Shown here: piece after piece, positions 45,442 to 53,674 of the stretch
Numbering within the stretch: the stretch's first letter is position 1
Layout of the letters: each line of letters begins with the position of its first letter
Assembly: GCF_015356825.1 (NCBI RefSeq)
Contig: NZ_JAACYW010000009.1
Coordinates: 1 to 64,000, forward strand
Source of the DNA: Catenulispora rubra
GTDB lineage: Bacteria; Actinomycetota; Actinomycetes; Streptomycetales; Catenulisporaceae
Reading direction: 5' to 3'
Length of the DNA stretch: 64,000 nucleotides
Notes under the pieces: generated by a model
The model's database searches: none
What the model was told of the DNA's origin: nothing
What the model saw: the letters and a program-made list of their open reading frames with translations, nothing else
Made by a program: the position numbers and the translations under genes

Positions 45442-47282
45442 CCGCGCCCCATGTCGCGCCACATGTCGCACCCCATGCCACGCCTCATGCCACGCCCTAT
45501 ATCGCAGCCGACGTGGACGACCTGGTGCGCCGCTTCGTCCGGCCGGACATGCACCTGCACTTCGCCGCGACCCTGTCCAGACCCAATGCCCTGATATACG
45601 CGGTGGCACGGGTGCTGCGCGGAGCGGGCCGGCTCACCGTGAGCACCACCGCCGTCCACTCCAGCGCCCACGCGCTCGCGCTCTCCGGTGCCGTACGCCA
45701 CGTGGAGTCCTGCTTCTTCGGCGACACCTATCCGTCGCCGCGCCCGAACCGGATCTACCGGGACCTGGCCGTCGGCCTGCCGTTCACCGCCCAGACCTGG
45801 TCGCTGCTCAGCTACACCCAGCGGCTGGTGGCGGGAGCGACGGGTACGCCCTACGCGGTCACCGCCTCACTGGCGGGAAGCGACCTGACCCGAGGCAAGG
45901 AAGCAGACCTGTGGTCCGTGCCCGACCCGGCGGTGCCCGGCGGGCACGTCACCCTCCTGCGGCCGATGCGCCCGGATCTGACCCTCGTCCACGGAGTCTG
46001 CGCCGACCGGCGGGGCAACGTCGTGCTCTGCGCTCCGCTCGGCGAGGGACCGTGGGCCGCGTACGCGGCGACCGGCGGCGTGCTCGCCTCCGTCGAGCGG
46101 ATCGTGCCCGACGAGGTCGTCGACGCACATCCGGACCGGGTCGTGATCCCGGGACAACGCGTGATCGGCCTGGCCGAGGCAGAACTCGGCGCGCACCCGC
46201 AATCGCTCAGAAGCCAAGGCGTGGGCGGCGTGACCGGATACCGCGACGACTACGACTTCATGACCGAGATCGTCCGCGACTGCGCGGACGCCGATACCGC
46301 CGAGGAATGGTTCCGCACCTGGGTGACCGAGCCGGGTGGACATGACGGCTATCTCAAGGCCCTGGGGCGGGAGCGGATCGAAGCGCTGGCGCTCGACCAC
46401 ACGGCACCGGAGCGAGACGGCGCCGACCGGGATGTCGAGACCGCGGGCGGCCAGCCGAAGCCGACGACCAAACAGGCGACCGAGCCGGTAACCGAGCCGC
46501 CGACCGAGCAGGAACGCCTGCTCGTGCTGGCGGCACGAGCGATCATCGCGCAGGTGGAGACCGGCGGCTACGACACGCTGCTGGCCGGCATCGGGTCCTC
46601 CCACATGGCCGCCTGGCTGGCCGCGGCCCTGCTCCGCGAGCGCGGCCGTCCGGTCCGGGTCGCGGCAGAGCTCGGCTTCTTCGGCATGGACCCCGAGCCC
46701 GGCGACGTCTTCCTGTTCAGCCAGGCGCACGCCCAGCGATCCGAACAGCTCAGCAGCATCCTGGAGATACTCGGGGCCCAGGTGGCCGGCAACCGGCGCT
46801 GCCTCGGCGTCCTCGCCGCCGCGGAGGTGGACGAGGAGGGAAACCTCAACACCACCCTGCTTCCGGACGGACGCTGGGTCACCGGTTCCGGCGGCGCCAA
46901 CGACATCGCCTCGACCGCGGACTGCCTCGTCGTCGCGCCCGCCTCGCCCCGGCGCTACGTGCCGCGAGTCTGCTACGTCACCAGTCCGGGGCACCGGGTG
47001 CGCGAGGTCGTCAGCCAGTTCGGACGATTCCAGCGGCCCGGCCCCGGCGAGCCGTTCCAGCTGCGCAGCTGGCTGCCGACACCGAAGACCGACGTCACGG
47101 CTGGTCCAGAAGGTCCAGAAGGTCCAGAGGGTCCAGACGGTCCAGACACTCCGGACGAGCTGATCGCCCGGCACACGCGCTGGACGGTGAAGCCGGCCGG
47201 CGACGCGCGGCCCGAACCCGACATCACGCCCGCCGAACTGGCGCTGCTGCGCCGCCTCGACCCGGAAGGTCACTACCGATGA
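45438..47282 (+). CDS. Family I CoA-transferase-like protein, both halves fused
   Basis: 614 residues. Residues 40-300 look like the alpha subunit of glutaconate/3-oxoacid-type CoA-transferases (GRLTVSTTAVHSSAHALAL, LVHGVCADRRGNVVL) and 370-560 like the beta subunit (AARAIIAQVETGGYDTLLAGIG, ELGFFGMDPEPGD, VTGSGGANDIAS). The N-terminus has a His/Pro repeat (APHVAPHVAPHATPHATP) and the tail a GPEGPEGPEGPDGPD linker, both from DNA repeats. Homologues either transfer CoA or, as IpdAB in steroid breakdown, open rings hydrolytically; which applies here is open. ATGA overlaps on both sides. Confidence 0.8.
   Translation: MTAPHVAPHVAPHATPHATPYIAADVDDLVRRFVRPDMHLHFAATLSRPNALIYAVARVLRGAGRLTVSTTAVHSSAHALALSGAVRHVESCFFGDTYPSPRPNRIYRDLAVGLPFTAQTWSLLSYTQRLVAGATGTPYAVTASLAGSDLTRGKEADLWSVPDPAVPGGHVTLLRPMRPDLTLVHGVCADRRGNVVLCAPLGEGPWAAYAATGGVLASVERIVPDEVVDAHPDRVVIPGQRVIGLAEAELGAHPQSLRSQGVGGVTGYRDDYDFMTEIVRDCADADTAEEWFRTWVTEPGGHDGYLKALGRERIEALALDHTAPERDGADRDVETAGGQPKPTTKQATEPVTEPPTEQERLLVLAARAIIAQVETGGYDTLLAGIGSSHMAAWLAAALLRERGRPVRVAAELGFFGMDPEPGDVFLFSQAHAQRSEQLSSILEILGAQVAGNRRCLGVLAAAEVDEEGNLNTTLLPDGRWVTGSGGANDIASTADCLVVAPASPRRYVPRVCYVTSPGHRVREVVSQFGRFQRPGPGEPFQLRSWLPTPKTDVTAGPEGPEGPEGPDGPDTPDELIARHTRWTVKPAGDARPEPDITPAELALLRRLDPEGHYR
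45444..45498 (+). repeat. In-frame repeats at start of CoA-transferase gene
   Basis: Units of the type cgcccc-atgtcg and cgcctc-atgcca recur about five times, coding the APHV/TPHA N-terminal repeat. Confidence 0.75.
47103..47149 (+). repeat. 9-nt repeats near end of CoA-transferase gene
   Basis: ggtccagaa-type 9-nt units occur five times with small changes, coding a Gly-Pro-Glu/Asp linker between the beta-like half and the tail. Confidence 0.85.
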
Positions 47283-48307
47283 CCACACAGACCGTCCCGG
47301 CCGCGAACCGCGGCCGCCTGGCCGCCGCGACGCCGTCCCGGCTGATCGGCATCGGCCACTACTTCCCCGGCGAACCGGTCACCAACGCCTACTTCGAGGG
47401 GTTGGAACACCTCGGTATCGACGACGCCTGGATCCGCGAGCACACCGGGATCCGCTCCCGGCACTGGCCGGAGCGGGACGACGAGCGCGCGGTCGAGATG
47501 GGCGCACGCGCGGTCGAGGCGGCGCTGGCCGACGCCGGGCTCACGGCGCCGGACATCGACCTCGTCATCGGCACCACGTCCACGACCCGGCCGCGCGTCA
47601 ACCCGTCCTCGGCCACCAACCGCTACATGGACATCTCACTGCCGCTGCAGAAGCAGCTCGGGCTGCACAACGCCGTCTGCTTCGACGTCGGCGCCGTCGC
47701 CTGCGCCGGGTTCCTCTATTCCAGCGTCGTGGCCTGCTCCCTCATGGCAGCCCTCGGCGCGCGCAACGCGCTGGTGGTCTGCGCGGAGAACCCGAAGCCG
47801 ATCCTGAACTTCGACTACCGCTACTCGGTGCTGTTCGGCGCCGGCGGAGCGGCGGCGGTGTGGCAGCGCGGCGAGGAGGGGACCGGCTCGGGGCTGCTCG
47901 ACGCGGTCTTCAACTCCGACGGACGCTATTTCGACGCCTTCGACATCGACGACGACGACAAGATGATCATGAAGGGGAAGCAGGTCGGCGACGTCGGGCC
48001 GAAGATGCTCGCCGACGCCGCCCGCGCCGTCCTGGCTCGCAACGGCCTCACCAAGGACGACATCGACTGGTTCATCCCGCACCAGGGCAACCTGAACATG
48101 ATCCGCCAGGTCTGCGCGGACCTGGAACTGCCGGAGAAGCAGGTGCTGGTCAACATCGAGCACCGGGGGAACACCTCCAGCGTCAGCATTCCCAGTTGTC
48201 TGTCCGAACAGATCGCCGCAGGCACCGTCAAGCCGGGCGACCTCGTGCTCTCGATCGGCATCGGCCGCGGATTCAACTCCGGCGCCATGCTGTTCCGGTA
48301 CCGATGA
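47279..48307 (+). CDS. KAS III-type ketoacyl synthase A
   Basis: 342 residues of the FabH-like thiolase superfamily with a full triad: Cys142 in AVACAGFLYS, His268 in IPHQGNLNM, Asn298 in HRGNTSSVS. An insert DDDDKMIMKG lies before the His. FabH-like enzymes start chains from acyl-CoA or condense two acyl thioesters, so this member may take CoA substrates directly. ATGA overlaps tie it to the CoA-transferase before and the second KAS III after. Confidence 0.9.
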   Translation: MTTQTVPAANRGRLAAATPSRLIGIGHYFPGEPVTNAYFEGLEHLGIDDAWIREHTGIRSRHWPERDDERAVEMGARAVEAALADAGLTAPDIDLVIGTTSTTRPRVNPSSATNRYMDISLPLQKQLGLHNAVCFDVGAVACAGFLYSSVVACSLMAALGARNALVVCAENPKPILNFDYRYSVLFGAGGAAAVWQRGEEGTGSGLLDAVFNSDGRYFDAFDIDDDDKMIMKGKQVGDVGPKMLADAARAVLARNGLTKDDIDWFIPHQGNLNMIRQVCADLELPEKQVLVNIEHRGNTSSVSIPSCLSEQIAAGTVKPGDLVLSIGIGRGFNSGAMLFRYR

Positions 48308-49320
48308 GCGGCCGATCCCCGATGGAGAGCATCGGCGCCGGCGCCGCGGCGACTGACGGCGGTATCTGGGCCCGAGCCGGACTCGGCTTCACCGGATTCG
48401 GCCATTACTACCCCCGCAACCTCGTCCACAACTCGGATCTCGCGGACGGCGCCGAGGGCAATGCCGTCGACCAGGCGGTGATCGGTTCGGTCGAGGTGCG
48501 CAGCCGGCACGTGGCCGCCGACGACGAGACGATCGACTTCATGGCCGCGCGGGCCGCGACAGCCGCTCTGGAGCGGGCCGGCCGCGCCCCCGGCGAGGTC
48601 GACCTGCTGGTGCTCGGGAACTGGACCGAACGCCAGCTGGTACCGGAACTGGCCCCGCAGGTCGCTCTGCGGCTCGGCGCGCACCGGGCGCTCGCTTTCG
48701 ACGTCTGCGGCGCCTGCACGGGATTCGTGCACGGTGTGCAGACCGCGGCCGCCCTGCTCGCCGCGAACCCGTCGTGGCGAGTCGCCGTCGTCGTGAACTC
48801 TGAGCACTTCTCCCGCCGGGTGCGCCCGGGCAGCAAGGGGACCCTGGTGGTAGGGGACGCCGCGGGCGCAGCCGTGCTGGAGAAGCGCGGACCCGACGCG
48901 GGCCGAGGCTTGATCGACTCCCTGCTGCACAGTGCCGGCGAGTCGGCGGAGGCGGTGACGGTGCGGCCGCCGCTGGGCTGGATCAAGAGCAAGCCCGAAC
49001 TGGTCGAGCTGGGCGTCGCGTCCAACACCGCCGTCGCCGCCGAGCTGCTCGAGCGCAACAACCTCAAGATCGACCAGATCGACTGGTTCGTCCCCCATCC
49101 CGGCACCGGCCCGATCCACGCGGCCGTGCGCGAGCGGCTCGGCATCGACCCCGAGCGGTTCGTCACCACCTTCGAGACGCGGGCCAATACCGGCTCCGCC
49201 TCGATCCCGACCACTGTGTCCGAACATCTGGAGAAGGGCGTGTTCCGCCGTGGAGACCTCTGTCTCACCCCCGCCGTCGGGTCCGGCTGGTTCTACGGAG
49301 GTCTGCTGTTCGAGCTCTGA
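48304..49320 (+). CDS. KAS III-type ketoacyl synthase B
   Basis: 338 residues, distantly related to its neighbour: Cys138 in GACTGFVHG, His265 in VPHPGTGPI, Asn295 in TRANTGSAS. The His motif is PHPGT where FabH has PHQAN, suggesting a different acyl substrate or an acyltransferase/hydrolase role as in CerJ- or ChlB3-like relatives. ATG 48304 overlaps the previous stop; a second start at 48322 is possible. Confidence 0.85.
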   Translation: MSGRSPMESIGAGAAATDGGIWARAGLGFTGFGHYYPRNLVHNSDLADGAEGNAVDQAVIGSVEVRSRHVAADDETIDFMAARAATAALERAGRAPGEVDLLVLGNWTERQLVPELAPQVALRLGAHRALAFDVCGACTGFVHGVQTAAALLAANPSWRVAVVVNSEHFSRRVRPGSKGTLVVGDAAGAAVLEKRGPDAGRGLIDSLLHSAGESAEAVTVRPPLGWIKSKPELVELGVASNTAVAAELLERNNLKIDQIDWFVPHPGTGPIHAAVRERLGIDPERFVTTFETRANTGSASIPTTVSEHLEKGVFRRGDLCLTPAVGSGWFYGGLLFEL

Positions 49321-49341
49321 GGCACCGGGTGCGGTGAACCC

Positions 49342-50163
49342 GTGAACGCATCCGTGAACCCTGATTCTGGCGCCGGTCGCGGCCTGGCGTTGGTCACCGG
49401 CGGCAGCCGCGGGCTCGGGCTGGCCATCGCCCGGCACCTGGCCGGGACCGGCTGGGACGTCGTCATCGCCGCACGCGACCAGAAGGCACTGGAGGCCGCC
49501 GCCGACGAGGCGGCGGCCGACGGGCTGAGGCTGCATCCGGCGTCCGCCGACGTGACCAGCGAGGCCTCGGTGGCCGGCCTGTTCGAGGAGCTGGCCGGCC
49601 GCGGACCGCTGCGGCTGTGTGTCAACAACGCGGGCCGCAACTTCAACCACCAGCTCGTCCGCGTCGCCGGCGCCGACCGGCGCGAGCTGCGCGCGCACCC
49701 CACCGACGCCTGGGAGCGCGTCATCGGACTCTGCCTGACCGGGGTCTTCCTGGTCGGCCGGCACGCCGCCGCCGCCATGCTGGCCGCCGGGACCCCGGGC
49801 GTCATCGTGAACATCTCCTCGACGGTGCGATCCGGCTCCTACGGCCAGTCGGCCTACGCCGCGGCGAAGGCCGGTGTGGAGTCGCTGACCCGTACCTGGG
49901 CGGTCGAGCTGGGCGAGTACGGCATCCGCGTGGTCGCGGTCGCACCGGGCGTGCTCGACGGCAGCACGCTTCGCGAGCGCAGTGCGGCGAACCCGCGGCA
50001 CGCCGCGTACATGGAGCGCCTGCGACGCCAGGTCCCCCTTCAACGCTGGTGTGAAGAAGACGACATCGCGACCGCCGTGGCCTTCGCGGCGGACAACCCA
50101 TCCCTCACCGGAAACGTATTGGAGGTCGACGGCGGTGGACTACCCAAGCGGGTCTACGACTGA
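49342..50163 (+). CDS. SDR family oxidoreductase (FabG-like) 1
   Basis: 273 residues. Cofactor motif VTGGSRGLGLA, NNAG motif VNNAGRNF, Ser in NISSTV, YxxxK in SAYAAAKAG, and C-terminal GNVLEVDGG. AARD after strand 2 suggests NADPH. It likely reduces a 3-oxoacyl thioester or oxidises an alcohol of the pathway. GTG 49342 starts 21 nt after the previous stop, the largest gap inside the operon. Confidence 0.88.
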   Translation: MNASVNPDSGAGRGLALVTGGSRGLGLAIARHLAGTGWDVVIAARDQKALEAAADEAAADGLRLHPASADVTSEASVAGLFEELAGRGPLRLCVNNAGRNFNHQLVRVAGADRRELRAHPTDAWERVIGLCLTGVFLVGRHAAAAMLAAGTPGVIVNISSTVRSGSYGQSAYAAAKAGVESLTRTWAVELGEYGIRVVAVAPGVLDGSTLRERSAANPRHAAYMERLRRQVPLQRWCEEDDIATAVAFAADNPSLTGNVLEVDGGGLPKRVYD

Positions 50164-51019
50164 GCAGGCGGCACCGCCGCAACCCACGGCCGGCCCGCCG
50201 GCCGGGTTCGCGAGCGGACTGCTGACCGGGCGGACCGTGCTGGTGACCGGCGCGAGCAGCGGCATCGGGGAGCTCACCGCCCGGCGCCTGGCCGCCGCCG
50301 GAGCCCGCACGATCCTGCTGGCCCGCAGCGAGCAGGAGCTGCACACGCTCGCCAAGGACATCACCGAGGCGGGAGGCGCGGCGGCGGCCGCCCCGGCGGA
50401 CCTCGCCGACGCCGCGGCGCTCGAGCGTGCGGTGCGCGGTGCCGAGGAACTGCTCGGGCCCGTGGACCTGCTGGCCCACTCCGCCGGCTGGGCACACGGT
50501 CAGGTCTTCCTGTGCGAGCAGACCGAGCAGCAGTGGACCAGCACGATCGACGTGAACCTCAACGGGGCCTTCCGGATCTGCCGGCTGGTCGTGCCGGGCA
50601 TGATGGAGCGCCGGTCCGGCGGCATCGTCCTGGTCTCCTCGATCGCGGGCAGCCGGGGACTGCCGTCCAACACCGCCTACTGCGCCGCCAAGTTCGGCCT
50701 GCACGGACTCATGTACGCGCTGGCCGCCGAACTCGGCCCGTTCGACATCCGGGTCAACGCGGTCGCCCCCGGCCTGACCCGCGCCCCCGGCACCACCGAC
50801 CCCACGCGATACGCCGACGAGTTCATGGCCAGCCTGGCGCGCCACCACGGCCCGGCGGATCTGGACTGGTCCCGCTACCTCACCCGGGCGGTGCGCAGCA
50901 CGGCCCTACGCCGCCTCGTCGAACCGGACGAGGTCAGCAACGCCGTCCTCTACCTTCTGTCGGACCTGTCCACCGGTGTCACCGGCCAGATCCTCGGCGT
51001 CGACGCGGGAGTGCTGTGA
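50135..51019 (+). CDS. SDR family oxidoreductase 2
   Basis: 294 residues. VTGASSGIGELTARRL, HSAGWAHG in place of NNAG, VSSIAGSRG and TAYCAAKFG (YxxxK) are visible. GTG 50135 has GGAGG 8 nt before it and overlaps the previous gene by 29 bp. An insert after APGLTRAPGTT (RYADEFMASLARHHG) forms a longer substrate loop than in FabG. Confidence 0.88.
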   Translation: MDYPSGSTTEQAAPPQPTAGPPAGFASGLLTGRTVLVTGASSGIGELTARRLAAAGARTILLARSEQELHTLAKDITEAGGAAAAAPADLADAAALERAVRGAEELLGPVDLLAHSAGWAHGQVFLCEQTEQQWTSTIDVNLNGAFRICRLVVPGMMERRSGGIVLVSSIAGSRGLPSNTAYCAAKFGLHGLMYALAAELGPFDIRVNAVAPGLTRAPGTTDPTRYADEFMASLARHHGPADLDWSRYLTRAVRSTALRRLVEPDEVSNAVLYLLSDLSTGVTGQILGVDAGVL

Positions 51020-51021
51020 GC

Positions 51022-52353
51022 ATGAGCAGCGGGGAAACGGTGCCGCGCGGCGCCCGGGACGCGCTGGTGACGGGGATGGGCTTCTGCCTGCCCGGAGGTC
51101 CGACCGGCCCGGTGTCCACCGCCGACGACCTGTGGGACGTCGTCTCGCGCGGGCGCTCGATGCTGGACCACGACGGGTTCTTCCACGGCCTGGTGGACCT
51201 GCCGGAACGGCACTTCGCCGACAAGCTGCCGGAGATCCCGCAACGCCATACCCGGCACTACGCCAACGTGCACCGGTACGGCCTGCTGTCGCTGGTCGAG
51301 GCCTGCTCGGACGCGAAGCTCGACTTCCGGGCCGGCGAGCTCGCGGACGCCGCCGTGCTCACCGCGCGTGCCGGCGTCGACAGCAACTTCGACAGCTACC
51401 TCGCCTGGTACCAGGCCGACCCGGAGCGCATCAGCCCGGAGGACGCCAAAGCACTGTTCGTCCGCCTGGTGATCGCCGGAACCTCCAATGACGTGGGGAG
51501 CGTGCAGACGGCGCTCACCCGCAGCACCGGCGCCAGCTACACGGTCACCTGCGGCTGCGCCTCGTCCGCGGTGCTGCTGGGGATCGCGCGCAGACTCATC
51601 GAGAGCGGCGAGTCGGACCTGGCCGTGGTGACCGGCGTGGACGTGTTCGACACCGAGCGGATGCGGCACGCCGACCGGCTGCGGCTGGTCGCGGAGCGGA
51701 CCGGGATCACGGCGACGCACAACAGCGCGCCCCCGACCGCCCCGCGCTTCGACCACCCGATGCGGCCCTACGACCGCCGCTCGGACTGCGTGAATTTCGG
51801 CGACGGCTCGGTCACGCTGATCCTGGAGAGCCGCGAGCACGCCGACCGGCGCGGGGCGCGGCCGTACGGCAGGCTGCTCGCGCAGGCGACCACCCGCGGC
51901 GGCCTGCCGAGCGCCGTGTCCATCGACGAGAGCGGTTCGGCGTTGTCCGCGGCGGTGCGCGCGTGCGTCGCCGACCGCGTCGGCCTCGATCAGATCCCTT
52001 ACATCAACGGCGGCGCCGAGGGCGATCCGCTGTTCACGCTGATCGAGGCGAACGCGGTCCGCGACCTGTACGGCGCGGCCGCGCGCGATGTCCTGGTCAG
52101 CTCGCAGGAAGCGTGCTTCGGTCACAGCGGCGCGCCCCTGGGCAACCTCGGCGTCGCGGCCACGTTGCTCATGATGGACCGCGGCCGGGTCTGCCCCACG
52201 GCGAACTGCGAACAGCCGGACGAGATCTGCGGCTTCGACCCGGTGCCGGGGACCGAGGCCCGTCCGCTCGCCTTCGACCACGCGCTCAGCTTCAACTACC
52301 AGATCGGCGGCGTGACCAGCGCCATTCTCCTGGAGGGCGCGAATGCCTGCTGA
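51022..52353 (+). CDS. Atypical ketoacyl synthase homologue lacking first His (KS-like 1)
   Basis: 443 residues with KS fold. Cys179 in TCGCASSAVL and His368 in CFGHSGAPLGNLG are kept, but the HGTGT motif reads NGGAEGDP, with Asn329 at the place of the first His, and the Lys before the last motif is Gln. It may be an acyltransferase-like or heterodimer partner rather than an independent condensing enzyme. ATG 51022 was preferred to GTG 51016. It overlaps the next gene, a second KS homologue with the same loss, by 11 bp. Confidence 0.85.
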   Translation: MSSGETVPRGARDALVTGMGFCLPGGPTGPVSTADDLWDVVSRGRSMLDHDGFFHGLVDLPERHFADKLPEIPQRHTRHYANVHRYGLLSLVEACSDAKLDFRAGELADAAVLTARAGVDSNFDSYLAWYQADPERISPEDAKALFVRLVIAGTSNDVGSVQTALTRSTGASYTVTCGCASSAVLLGIARRLIESGESDLAVVTGVDVFDTERMRHADRLRLVAERTGITATHNSAPPTAPRFDHPMRPYDRRSDCVNFGDGSVTLILESREHADRRGARPYGRLLAQATTRGGLPSAVSIDESGSALSAAVRACVADRVGLDQIPYINGGAEGDPLFTLIEANAVRDLYGAAARDVLVSSQEACFGHSGAPLGNLGVAATLLMMDRGRVCPTANCEQPDEICGFDPVPGTEARPLAFDHALSFNYQIGGVTSAILLEGANAC

Positions 52354-53674
52354 GCCGATGACTCAAGGGGGTGCGGTGCGGTTCGCCCCCGCGCGATCCG
52401 CGCGCGTCCGGCTCGCCGGCGCCGGAGTGGTCCTGCCCGGGCCCGACGGCGCGTGCGCCGACCTGAAGACCTTCTGGGAGATCGTGCACGGCGGTCTGTG
52501 CTGCCTGTCGCAGTACGAGTACCCCGGCTCACCGTTGCGCATCGCCGGCCTGGTGTCCGGCTGGGATCCGGTCCGCGAGCTGGAGATCGGCGAGAAGTTC
52601 GCGTCCCGCGCCGCGCGCGCGTCGCTGCTGGCGCTCGGCGCGGTGCGCGCCGCCCTGGCCGATGCCGGGCTCACCCCCGAAGAGCTCGACGACGGGCGCA
52701 CCGTCCTGGTGTCGGCCTCGCTCCAGTTCGCGTTCGCGCAGGCGGGACAGTACTTCGACAAGCTCGCCGCGGGTGGTCCGGCAAACCTGGGCATGGACTA
52801 CTGGATGACCGGCACACCGCCGGCCGTGCTCGGCAGCGTGGCCACCACCCTGGGCATCACGTGCCCGACGCTGAACCTCGCGGGTTCCTGCAACGTCCCG
52901 CTGCGGGCCCTGGAAGTCGTCCTGGGCATGTTCCGCTCCGGAGACGCCGATCGCGCGGTGATCGTGGGCGTGGACACAGCGGTGGATCCGGTCTACGTCG
53001 CCAGCGCCGTGTACACCAGCCGACAGGGGTACCGCGCCTCGTCGCTGTCGGCGGATCCGGCCTCGATCCGGCCGCACGACGAACTGCTCGACGGCAACGC
53101 GACCGGAGAGGGCGCCGTCGCCGTGGTGTTGGAGAACCCTGAGACACGCGGGGCGAAGGACGGATCCTCCGGAACCGAATGGCGGCTCCACACCCGGACT
53201 TCGCGCAGCAACGGTCCGAGCGTCGTGGCGACCGGGCCGCCGGACCGGGTGGCCGACGACATCGTGGCCGTGCTCGCCGCGGCGGACCGGACACCCGGCC
53301 GGATCGCGTTCGTCGACGACTACGCCGACGGCAATCGCTTCGTGGAAGACCACTTCTGTGCCGTGGTCGCCCAGGTCCGCGAAACCCTCGACTACGCCGG
53401 ACCGCTCACGGTCACCAACCAGGAGGCCGCGTTCGGACACGTCGCCGGGACCGGCGGCCTGGTCCGGCTGCTCGGCACCTTGATGATGCTCGAACACGGC
53501 ACCGTCGGCCCGGTGGTCAACTGTCGGGAGCCCTACAGCGCGCTCGCTGCCGACCCGGTGGTCGGCGCGCCCCGGGCCACCGACGGCGACGCGGCGCTGG
53601 TCGTCGCCGCCGGCGCCGGCGGCGACGCGACGACCGTGCTCGTGGAGCGGCTGAGCGGTGGGATCGATGCCTGA
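52343..53674 (+). CDS. Atypical ketoacyl synthase homologue lacking first His (KS-like 2)
   Basis: 443 residues. Cys183 in LAGSCNVPLRALEV and His366 in AFGHVAGTGG remain, while the HGTGT region reads DDYADGNRFVED and keeps no His at the aligned place (about Tyr327). The N-terminal half has the KS dimer pattern, with GQYFDKLAAGGPAN. Coupled translation and equal length with KS-like 1 suggest a heterodimer, by analogy with KS/chain-length-factor pairs, although both keep the Cys here. That analogy is inference. Confidence 0.8.
   Translation: MPAEPMTQGGAVRFAPARSARVRLAGAGVVLPGPDGACADLKTFWEIVHGGLCCLSQYEYPGSPLRIAGLVSGWDPVRELEIGEKFASRAARASLLALGAVRAALADAGLTPEELDDGRTVLVSASLQFAFAQAGQYFDKLAAGGPANLGMDYWMTGTPPAVLGSVATTLGITCPTLNLAGSCNVPLRALEVVLGMFRSGDADRAVIVGVDTAVDPVYVASAVYTSRQGYRASSLSADPASIRPHDELLDGNATGEGAVAVVLENPETRGAKDGSSGTEWRLHTRTSRSNGPSVVATGPPDRVADDIVAVLAAADRTPGRIAFVDDYADGNRFVEDHFCAVVAQVRETLDYAGPLTVTNQEAAFGHVAGTGGLVRLLGTLMMLEHGTVGPVVNCREPYSALAADPVVGAPRATDGDAALVVAAGAGGDATTVLVERLSGGIDA

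Noticed and set aside
47926..50043. 705-codon minus-strand open frame
   Set aside because: Spans three recognised plus-strand genes antisense; no family pattern.
51022..53674. Classical type II PKS KS/CLF pair
   Set aside because: Both keep the active Cys, neither has the CLF Gln substitution, and there is no ACP or cyclase, so the label minimal PKS is not supported.
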